Shown here piece after piece: positions 1 through 6,563 of a DNA stretch of 10,029 bases. The translations under genes and the position numbers were made by a program. The notes under the pieces are model-generated. The model was not told the DNA's origin. It did no database searches and saw only the letters and a program-made list of their open reading frames with translations. The stretch is from Treponema sp. (lineage in GTDB: Bacteria; Spirochaetota; Spirochaetia; Treponematales; Breznakiellaceae). Location: contig JAISGE010000049.1 in assembly GCA_031263265.1 (NCBI GenBank), positions 1 to 10,029 of the forward strand. The letters are read 5' to 3'. Position 1 is the stretch's first letter. Each line of letters opens with the position of its first letter.

Positions 1-12
1 TAGGAGAGAAGA

Positions 13-276
13 ATGGAAACTTTAGCAAATATATATGTTCATAAGGGAAAAAACATTTCCTTTGTCGTAATGGTTAAAATCGTCCATACCGTTGGCCTCC
101 TCGCCCAAAAAGAAAACCGCGGTTTCGATGAGGTCTATGCGGATTTTCTTGAATCCAACACCTACCAGGCGATACAGGATACCCGTTCCCTCATGTGGTA
201 CGAAAACTCCGAATTCATCGTGGACGAATACTACCGGGAAAAATCACGCCCGGCGGAAGGGAGGGCCGGTGTTTAA
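13..276 (+). CDS. Small DUF3791-like protein upstream of hsdR
   Basis: This encodes 87 residues with no signal peptide or membrane segment. Residues about 15-75 (from NISFVVMVKIVHTVGLL to FIVDEYYREKS) match the general pattern I know from DUF3791 proteins: a hydrophobic helix, a central 'EVYADFLES' segment and a closing 'W(Y)..(S)EFIVDEYY' segment. The assignment is from memory of the family and is moderate at best; the molecular role is not known to me. The start is ATG 13, preceded by a clear AGGAGAG ribosome binding site. The TAG at 1-3 may be the stop of an upstream gene, which would make this an internal operon gene. Its stop (274-276) lies inside the next gene, 8 bp past the hsdR GTG, so the two were probably translationally coupled in the original restriction operon. 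It is intact although hsdR is not. Confidence 0.6.
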   Translation: METLANIYVHKGKNISFVVMVKIVHTVGLLAQKENRGFDEVYADFLESNTYQAIQDTRSLMWYENSEFIVDEYYREKSRPAEGRAGV

Positions 277-2208
277 CAAATCATCCTACGAAAAAGCCGT
301 CATTTCGCTGCTTCAAGGGCTCGGCTATGAGTACCAGTACGGCCCGGATATTACGCGGGATTATCATAATCCGCTGTATGTTTTATCGGAACAACTGCCG
401 TCTCCTGAATGACCGCAGGGCGAACGGTATTTTCTTTTCAAGCATTCAGAAGTTTGAAGAGTCCTCGGAGCCTTTATCGAACCGGAAGAACATCATCGTG
501 ATGGCCGACGAGGCCCACCGGAGCCATTACGGATTAACCGAGAAGATAACCAAAAGCGGTAAAGTTATTACCGGCGCCGCCCGCGTTGTCAGGGACAGCC
601 TGCAAAACGCCGCATTTATCGGTTTTACCGGAACGCCCATTTCCGCTGCTGATAAAAACACCAGGGAAGTATTCGGCGACTATATCGACATTTATGACAT
701 GACCCAATCGGTGGAAGACGGCACCACAAAACCGGTGTATTACGAAAGCCGGGTCATCAATCTCGGCTTAAAAGAAGACATACTCAAAAAAATTGACGAG
801 GCCTATGAATTGCTTACCCAAAATGTTGACGAGAAAGACATTGAAAAGAGCAAGAAAGAACTCGGCAATATGGAGGCGATACTCGGCGCTCCTGAAACGA
901 TAAACAGTTTTTGTACTGATATTATCGGCCATTACGAGAAATACCGCGCCGGTCTGCTGACTGGCAAGGCAATGGTGGTGTGTTATTCCCAGCCTGTCGC
1001 CATGAGGGTGTACCGGAAATTCCTTGAACTGCGCCCGGAGTGGAGAGACAAGGTAAAGGTGGGGATGACGGCGGGTAACAACGATCCTGAGGAGTGGTAT
1101 TCGATTACCGGAAACAAGGGTTATAAAAAGGAACTGGCGAAAAAGTTCAAAGATGACAACGATCCCATGAAAATCGCCGTCGTGGTGGTGGCTGACCGGC
1201 TTTTTGACGTGCCCAGCCTTGCCACCAGGTACGTTTTCAAGGCAATGGTCGTCACAATCTGATGCAGGCCATTGCCCGGGTCAACCGGGTTTTTAGGGAC
1301 AAGGAAGGCGGGCTCGTCGTTGATTATATCGGTATTGCCGGATCCCTGAAACAGGCGATGAACGACTACACCAGACGGGACCGGGAAAACTACGGCGAGT
1401 TGGATATTGCCAAAACCGCCCTGCCGCGATTTTGCGAAAAACTGAAAGTCTGCGGGGAACTGTTTCACGGCTTTGACTATCAGGCGTTTATTGACGATGA
1501 TTCAACCGACGCTGACAGGGCGGACCTCATTCGGGATGGGATCAACTTTATGCTTGGCAAAGATGAAGATACCCAAAAATTATTCCGCAAAGAAGCCTTG
1601 CTGTTGAAACAGGCCCGTTCCCTTTGTCAAAGCCTGCTGGATAAAAAGCAGCGGTATGAGTCTGCCTTTTTTGAGGCGGTCCGGGTTACTCTGAATAAAT
1701 TCACCGATTCTGGAAAACTTTCGTTTAAGGAAATCAATAGTCAGATTAACGAACTTCTCAAACAAAGTATCAGGAGCGAAGGGGTTATCAATTTTTTTTG
1801 AGACGCCCAAGAGGAGTTTTCGCTTTTTTCACCTGAATATCTTGAACAAATCGCAAAGATGAAACAGAAAAATCTTGCAGCGGAACTGTTAAGAAAACTG
1901 ATAGCCGAACAGGTTCACCTGTATCAGCGTAAAGATTTTGTCCAGGCGCAAAAATTTTCGGAGCGGATGCAGGCCTTAATGAACGCCTACCGGAACGGGC
2001 AGTTGACCAACGCGGATGTCATTGAGGAACTCAAAAAAATGGCCCTGGATATTGCCGCCGCCCACCAGGAAGGAAAAACCCTTGGCCTGTCCCCGGAAGA
2101 ACTTGCGTTTTATCACGCCCTCTCCAATCCCCTTACCCGCCGGAAGGCGAGGAAGAGGCAATTAACACCGTCATCTCCCAATGCGAAATGTGGGTTGACG
2201 AAGCATAA
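269..2208 (+). pseudogene. hsdR: Type I restriction enzyme R subunit (HsdR), multiply disrupted
   Basis: HsdR is the ATP-dependent translocase and nuclease of type I restriction systems. The GTG at 269 follows GGAAGGGAGG and opens a typical HsdR N-terminus (269-379, frame 2, 37 codons: YEKAVISLLQGLGYEYQYG, then RDYHNPLY). The reading then jumps to frame 3 (about 381-1250) at a site corresponding to several hundred residues further on, so the nuclease domain and Walker A are missing. Frame 3 carries SSIQKFEE, the DEAH box (MADEAHRSHYG), GFTGTPIS and a damaged FDVPSLAT segment. Near 1250 a one-base loss moves the frame to 2, where motif VI (QAIARVNRVFRDKEGG) and the C-terminal helical region continue to about 2130, broken by an in-frame TGA at 1799-1801. 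A second deletion joins 'AFYHALSNP' to the true C-terminal tail in frame 1 (about 2134-2208, YPPEGEEEA..., ending QCEMWVDEA). Intact relatives are about 1000 residues. It cannot produce an active enzyme. Confidence 0.9.
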
Positions 2209-2246
2209 TTATACATTTTGGTTTTTTATTACTATAAAATAAATAG

Positions 2247-2272
2247 AACGCCCGCCATCCGTGGCAGGCGCT
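2247..2272 (-). terminator. Terminator of the clpC-membrane protein unit
   Basis: Read on the - strand, arm CGCCTGCC (2270-2263), a six-base loop ACGGAT and arm GGCGGGCG (2256-2249) form an 8-bp stem with one G-U wobble. It can be extended by one G-U and one A-T pair. It is followed by a T-rich stretch (TTCTATTTATTTTATAG). It lies about 31 bases past the stop of the membrane protein gene and between two convergent units, as expected for an intrinsic terminator. The tail is T-rich rather than a pure T run, so efficiency is uncertain. Confidence 0.5.
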
Positions 2273-2302
2273 TCGTAGAACATTTTGTATGGTACGGTTT
2301 TC

Positions 2303-2923
2303 TTAGCAAGACTTCCGTGCCCGGTACCACGACAAGCCTATAGCTGCTCCCAAGGGAATCACCGTAATAACAAAAAAAACATAGCCCAGGCTCGGTCTTT
2401 GGCAAAAGAACGCCCAATAACTCGTGGTCCCCGCAAGGGGCAAGCCAATGATCCCTAAGATGGCAACCAGGATCAGGGCCACATTTCCCGTTACCATAAG
2501 CCCCACAAAAAAGGGGATCCCTATTACCAGGGCGGTTCGGAGCAGGGGCACTAAGACCAGAAGAAAAGGCTGGTTCTGAACCCTCCAACTTACCGTACGG
2601 ATAACCAGGTCTGGGATAAGCCAGAGAAGGGCAAAATTCACCGCATCAGCCCGGGTTCTCGAAAACCCAAGAGGGAGTAACAGCAGATACAATAACAGCG
2701 GCAGCAGCACAGGCACACTGACCATATCAACGAATCCGCTTATCCACCGGGATTGCCCAAAGCCGATGGGCTTTATCAGGGGGCCCCCAAAAAATACCAC
2801 CAGCCCCAGGATACTGCCGAAAAGTAGGGCGCAAATACCACCCAGGCCCGTATCTTTTCCTGGGGAAAGGGCAGACCAAAACAAATAAAACAGCGGCATC
2901 CAAAGAAGGCAAAACACACTCAT
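2303..2923 (-). CDS. Hypothetical multi-pass membrane protein downstream of clpC
   Basis: This encodes 206 residues dominated by hydrophobic helices. I see about seven likely membrane segments, near residues 3-19, 26-47, 66-86, 94-110, 119-143, 147-173 and 178-200, with a basic C-terminus (RARKSC). No catalytic motif, known family signature or cleavable signal peptide was recognised, so no function is proposed. The ATG at 2923 follows GAGGAAACCG, a good ribosome binding site. The gene starts 106 bases after the clpC stop on the same strand with no visible terminator between, and a terminator follows it, so it is probably transcribed with clpC. That association could point to envelope stress or proteolysis, but this is only guilt by proximity. 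Confidence 0.75.
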   Translation of the reverse strand: MSVFCLLWMPLFYLFWSALSPGKDTGLGGICALLFGSILGLVVFFGGPLIKPIGFGQSRWISGFVDMVSVPVLLPLLLYLLLLPLGFSRTRADAVNFALLWLIPDLVIRTVSWRVQNQPFLLVLVPLLRTALVIGIPFFVGLMVTGNVALILVAILGIIGLPLAGTTSYWAFFCQRPSLGYVFFVITVIPLGAAIGLSWYRARKSC

Positions 2924-3029
2924 CGGTTTCCTCGGTGGATTCCTGCGATAGGTAAGGTAGGCATTTTTTTGTTTTTCCCCTTTACATAATCAATTTTTCG
3001 CAACACGTTGTTCTTCCGTAACCTTATGT

Positions 3030-5603
3030 TTAAGGAACGGTCTGAGCTGCCAAGGACGAGGCAACCAGGTTTTTCCGTGCCAGGGATTGCTCAGATCTGA
3101 TGGATATGCTGTCCTTACGTCCATCGGCAATAAGGACGGTTCCTGGAACCCCTGCTTCCAATATAAAGATAGAAAGCGGATCTTCAAGTTCCTTCTGAAT
3201 GGTCCGCCGCAGGGACCTGACCCCGTATTTCGGATCCCAGCCCTTTGCCAGGAGGATTCGCCGGACCGCAGGCATAACTTTAAGTCCATAGTTCTGTTCT
3301 GCCAGGCGCTTTGTAAGATCCTCAAGCTGTATATCCAATATAGCTTCTGCCTGCTTCATATCCAAGGAATGGAAGACCACCACATCATCCAGCCGATTGA
3401 TGAATTCAGGATTAAAAAGGCGGCGCAACTCTGCCAAGGCCAGAGATTTTATCTCCTTGTAGTTCATAAGCCCGGTTCCTAGCCCAAAGCCGAGTTGGGA
3501 ATCCCGGGAAATATCCCGTATTCCGGCGTTACTGGTCATAATGATCACCGTATTGCGGAAACTAACGGTATGACCCAAGGTATCCTTGAGTTCCCCTTCC
3601 TCAAGGACCTGCAGCAAGAGGTTACATACATCCCGATGGGCCTTTTCAATTTCATCAAAAAGTATCACGCGGTAGGGGTTCCGGCGGATCCGTTCGGTTA
3701 AAAAGCCCCCTTCCTCATATCCCACATACCCGGGCGGCGCACCTACGAGCCGGGAAGTGTTATGTTTTTCCATATAATCGGACATATCAACACGTACCAA
3801 GGCATCCTCAGTGCCGAACAGATACGCGGCAAGGCGCTTGGCTAAGAGCGTTTTTCCCACCCCGGTAGGACCCAAGAATATGAAGGAACCTAAGGGACGG
3901 GCAGGTGAAGCTATCCCTGACCGGGATCTCCTGATGGCTTGGGCAATACACCGCACCGCATCATCTTGACCAATAACCTGCTGGTGTAATTTTTCCTCAA
4001 TGGTGAGCAGCCGTTTTGATTCCTGTTCCTCCAAATGCATTAAGGGGATCTCGGTAATATCAGAAACCACCCGGCGAATGTCCCCTTCCTCGACCAGGGG
4101 GGCTTCGTTATCCGCAATCCGTTCCCAGGCAAAGCGCATTGATTCAAGCCGAGTTCGAAGATTCCGTACCTTATCCCGTATTTGAACCGCCCGCTCATAA
4201 TCCTGGGTAGAAACTACGTCCCCTTTTTCAGCGATCAACTGGAGAATTTCAGCCTCAATGCCGGCAATTTCAGGGGGTTGTACCTTGAGTTCCAGCCGCT
4301 TCATAGCCCCGGCTTCATCAAGGATATCAATGGCCTTATCCGGCATGTACCGGTCTGTAATGTACCGTTGGGAAAGTTTGGCCGCAGCATGTACCGCCTC
4401 CTTTGTATACCGTACCTGATGGTGATTCTCATAGTACTTTTGAATCCCCTTGAGGATCGCCACGGTTTCGTCAAAATCCGGTTCCTCTACGACAATAATT
4501 TGAAAACGCCGCTCCAGGGCAGGATCTTTCTCAAAATGCTTGCGGTATTCCGTCAAGGTAGTGGCCCCGATACAATGAAGCTCTCCCTTGGAAAGACTAG
4601 GTTTAACCATATTGGAAGCATCTATGGTTCCTTCTGCGCCCCCTGCCCCGATGATGGTGTGGATTTCATCTATAAATAGGATTACATTCCCGGTCTGGGA
4701 TATTTCCTTCATGATCTTCTTGAACCGATCTTCAAATTCCCCCCGGTATTTAGTGCCTGCCACCACAGAACCCATATCCAGCGAAAGAATCCGCCAACCT
4801 GATAGGGCTTCAGGGGCATCCTCTTGAGCCAAAAGCTGTGCCAGACCTTCCACAATCGCGGTTTTCCCCACCCCAGGCTCCCCCACCAGGATCGGGTTGT
4901 TTTTGGTACGCCGGACTAGGATCCGGACTGCCCGGTCAATCTCTTTCTGTCTTCCTACCACGGGATCCAACTTACCGGCTTGTGCAAGGGCGGTGAGGTC
5001 CCGGGAATAACTGTCCAGAATGGGAGTCAGAGAAGAATAGGTGGCGGGTTTTATCCGGGGAACGGCTCGAGGCATCCCATCCCGGACCTCATCAGAAAAG
5101 GGACCATAGGGTCCGCCTCCCTCTGGCCCTTCGAATCCCTCTGCTTCTGCATGAGAGGCATGGCTAAAATTGGTCTGCACTACCACCCGGAACATATTCG
5201 GATCCACTGCCCGCTCGTCCAGATATATGTGGACAATAGAATTCTGCTCCCGCATGGCAGCTAATAAGAGGTGCTCCGTACCGATATACTCGTTTCCCAT
5301 GACCCGTGCCTCATCTCCGGCAAGATCCAGCAGGGTTTGGCTCCGTTTGGACAGCGGAACATCCCCATACATCGTGGTACCCACAACACGGGGTAGCCCC
5401 TTCTCAAGGGTACGCTTAAACTCAAGCAAATCTATCCTGAGAAATATCAGGACCTTGGACGCAGTTCCTAATCCATCTTTAAGCACGGCGATGATGATAT
5501 GTTCAGGCATGATCTGGTCTGAATTGAAACGACGCCCTTCTTCCTGGGCGTTACTGGATAATATGCGCTGTACCCGTCTGGTTAACCCTAAACCTTTAAA
5601 CAC
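3030..5603 (-). CDS. clpC: ATP-dependent Clp protease ATP-binding subunit ClpC
   Basis: This is an 857-residue HSP100 AAA+ unfoldase that would feed substrates to ClpP in the cytoplasm. Domains in order: double Clp N repeat (about 1-145); a Gly/Glu-rich linker (about 150-190); first AAA+ module with Walker A GEPGVGKT (241-248), pore loop KYRG (285-288), Walker B VILFIDEIH (307-315) and arginine-finger region LERRF (363-367); a short ClpC/UVR-type middle domain with the UVR-like helix YERAVQIRDKVRNL (469-482); second AAA+ module with Walker A GPTGVGKT (578-585), pore loop GYVG (625-628), Walker B VILFDEIEKAH (646-656) and sensor-2 region GVRSLRR (794-800). LGF at 704-706 sits where ClpC proteins carry the ClpP-docking tripeptide. 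The short middle domain argues for ClpC rather than ClpB, whose middle domain is much longer. The start is GTG 5603: it opens MFKGLG as in the family, and upstream in-frame codons run into a stop. The ribosome binding site is weak (GGGGG), which makes coupling to an upstream leader ORF plausible. No CIRCE element was seen upstream. Confidence 0.95.
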   Translation of the reverse strand: MFKGLGLTRRVQRILSSNAQEEGRRFNSDQIMPEHIIIAVLKDGLGTASKVLIFLRIDLLEFKRTLEKGLPRVVGTTMYGDVPLSKRSQTLLDLAGDEARVMGNEYIGTEHLLLAAMREQNSIVHIYLDERAVDPNMFRVVVQTNFSHASHAEAEGFEGPEGGGPYGPFSDEVRDGMPRAVPRIKPATYSSLTPILDSYSRDLTALAQAGKLDPVVGRQKEIDRAVRILVRRTKNNPILVGEPGVGKTAIVEGLAQLLAQEDAPEALSGWRILSLDMGSVVAGTKYRGEFEDRFKKIMKEISQTGNVILFIDEIHTIIGAGGAEGTIDASNMVKPSLSKGELHCIGATTLTEYRKHFEKDPALERRFQIIVVEEPDFDETVAILKGIQKYYENHHQVRYTKEAVHAAAKLSQRYITDRYMPDKAIDILDEAGAMKRLELKVQPPEIAGIEAEILQLIAEKGDVVSTQDYERAVQIRDKVRNLRTRLESMRFAWERIADNEAPLVEEGDIRRVVSDITEIPLMHLEEQESKRLLTIEEKLHQQVIGQDDAVRCIAQAIRRSRSGIASPARPLGSFIFLGPTGVGKTLLAKRLAAYLFGTEDALVRVDMSDYMEKHNTSRLVGAPPGYVGYEEGGFLTERIRRNPYRVILFDEIEKAHRDVCNLLLQVLEEGELKDTLGHTVSFRNTVIIMTSNAGIRDISRDSQLGFGLGTGLMNYKEIKSLALAELRRLFNPEFINRLDDVVVFHSLDMKQAEAILDIQLEDLTKRLAEQNYGLKVMPAVRRILLAKGWDPKYGVRSLRRTIQKELEDPLSIFILEAGVPGTVLIADGRKDSISIRSEQSLARKNLVASSLAAQTVP

Positions 5604-5685
5604 AAAAACCCCCAGTCCTGGAGAAATTTTTTACCTCGGAGTGCGGGGCTTGGCGTTTTTCGTGTTCATGCAACCAGGACCTCAT
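5596..5685 (-). CDS. Possible 29-codon leader ORF overlapping the clpC start
   Basis: The ATG at 5685 on the - strand is preceded by GGTGAGGAG with an eight-base spacer, a better ribosome binding site than that of clpC. It encodes 29 residues (begins MRSWLHEHEKRQ, ends GGFCV) and stops with TAA at 5598-5596, just inside clpC, so GTGTTTAA holds both the clpC start and this stop. The arrangement is typical of translational coupling. The peptide has no recognisable family and a chance ORF of this size is possible. Confidence 0.3.
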   Translation of the reverse strand: MRSWLHEHEKRQAPHSEVKNFSRTGGFCV

Positions 5686-5722
5686 TACCAACGCTCCTCA
5701 CCCCCTTTCCATTCTTTATATA

Positions 5723-5752
5723 ACCATACCATAACCTTATAAGAGGCTGCAA
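5723..5752 (-). promoter_or_regulatory. Possible clpC promoter
   Basis: On the - strand, TTGCAG (5752-5747) is separated by 18 bases from TATGGT (5728-5723), an approximate housekeeping-type -35/-10 pair. A TATATA stretch (about 5717-5722) lies directly downstream and could serve instead. It sits about 40 bases before the candidate leader ORF and 120 before clpC. The match is weak. Confidence 0.2.
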
Positions 5753-5852
5753 CAGGAAAAGGTAAAAAGCGTACGAACATCCCGTTCCCCCTGCTGCTCC
5801 CGGGAAAAATGGAATCTCAGGGCCCCTGATCCAAACGAGCTTGCTATAGAAC

Positions 5853-5881
5853 TAAACATATATTTAAATATATATTATAAC
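5853..5881 (+). promoter_or_regulatory. Probable promoter of the AT-rich gene pair
   Basis: TAAACA (5853-5858) and TATAAC (5876-5881) are 17 bases apart, matching 4/6 and 5/6 of the sigma-70 consensus, and lie 52 bases before ATG 5934. The spacer contains a perfect 16-bp palindrome (5858-5873, half-site ATATATTT), which could be a repressor site or simply low-complexity AT sequence. An alternative -35 (TTGCTA, 5841-5846) also exists. Confidence 0.3.
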
Positions 5882-5933
5882 GTATAGCACATCATTTTGT
5901 ACGGGTGAAACTTGAATACGTAAGGAGCACAAT

Positions 5934-6515
5934 ATGACTGAAACAAGAGAACCACAAATGGGTTTAACATTCGAGCAAGTTTGGGATGCTTTCATGGAAT
6001 CTAATCGAAAGATAGAAGAAAGCCGACTAGAAACTGATCGAGTAATAAAGGAAACTTCAAGACAAATAAAGGAACTTAATAAACGTATGGGGGATGTATA
6101 CAATCGTTTAGGAGAACTGGTAGAACATTTGGTCGCACCTGACATCATCAATAAGTTCAACAATTCTGGTTATCAATTTACAAAAGTGGATAGAAACAGT
6201 AAACTTTATAATTCTAAAACGCATAAAATAGAAATGGAGTTTGATATATTACTTGAAGGGGATGATTGTTTTCTTGGTGTAGAAGTAAAAACAAAACCTG
6301 ATAAAGACGATGTAAATGACCACATCAATCGTCTTAAACTTTTAAAGAAGTATATATCCGATAAAGGAGATAAACGAGAAGTTCAAGGAGCTATAGCAGG
6401 AGCTATTATGCCGATGAATGTAAAAGCTATGGCCTTAGAAACTGGATTGTATGTGATAGAGCAATCAGGAGATACAGTCAGAATTGAAAAACCAAAACAA
6501 GTACATTGTTGGTAA
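5934..6515 (+). CDS. Coiled-coil PD-(D/E)XK-like protein, short paralogue
   Basis: This encodes 193 residues, soluble, with no signal peptide. Residues 1-22 (MTETREPQMGLTFEQVW...) are shared almost exactly with the next gene. Residues about 24-52 form a short coiled coil of heptads (LETDRVI, KETSRQI, KELNKRM). Residues about 55-193 look like a PD-(D/E)XK nuclease-superfamily fold: helix GELVEHLVAP with E64, then MEFDILLE with D104, then VEVK with E117 and K119. The architecture recalls DUF3782/COG5493-type proteins; I name this from memory and cannot search. Nuclease activity is not shown, but the core residues are present. The start at ATG 5934 follows AAGGAGCACAAT. The gene is clearly richer in A and T than clpC and the MATE gene, suggesting acquisition. 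It is probably co-transcribed with the next gene, 48 bases downstream. Confidence 0.7.
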   Translation: MTETREPQMGLTFEQVWDAFMESNRKIEESRLETDRVIKETSRQIKELNKRMGDVYNRLGELVEHLVAPDIINKFNNSGYQFTKVDRNSKLYNSKTHKIEMEFDILLEGDDCFLGVEVKTKPDKDDVNDHINRLKLLKKYISDKGDKREVQGAIAGAIMPMNVKAMALETGLYVIEQSGDTVRIEKPKQVHCW

Positions 6516-6520
6516 AATAA

Positions 6521-6546
6521 TTATGCACATATAATTATGTGCATAA
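6521..6546 (+). repeat. Perfect inverted repeat (hairpin) between the paralogues
   Basis: TTATGCACATA (6521-6531) and TATGTGCATAA (6536-6546) are exact reverse complements separated by TAAT, giving an 11-bp stem with a four-base loop. It begins 6 bases after the stop of the short paralogue and ends 17 bases before the ATG of the long one, just upstream of its ribosome binding site. No T run follows, so it is not a standard intrinsic terminator. It could be a processing or stability stem, a translational control element, or a protein-binding palindrome. Confidence 0.7.
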
Positions 6547-6563
6547 ACAATAAGGAGCACAAC

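Noticed and set aside
2920..2964. 14-codon - strand ORF overlapping the membrane protein start as ATGA
   Set aside because: Its ribosome binding site is poor and poorly spaced; the overlap is easily chance at this length.
5737..5859. 40-codon - strand ORF upstream of clpC (MFSSIASSFGSG...)
   Set aside because: No ribosome binding site precedes it, it starts in AT-rich promoter-like sequence, and no family is recognisable.
5604..5933. CIRCE-type heat-shock operator upstream of clpC
   Set aside because: No TTAGCACTC/GAGTGCTAA pair is present in the intergenic region.
6537..6563. Upstream ATG adding nine residues to the long paralogue
   Set aside because: It lies inside the perfect hairpin and lacks a ribosome binding site; ATG 6564 matches the neighbour's start exactly.
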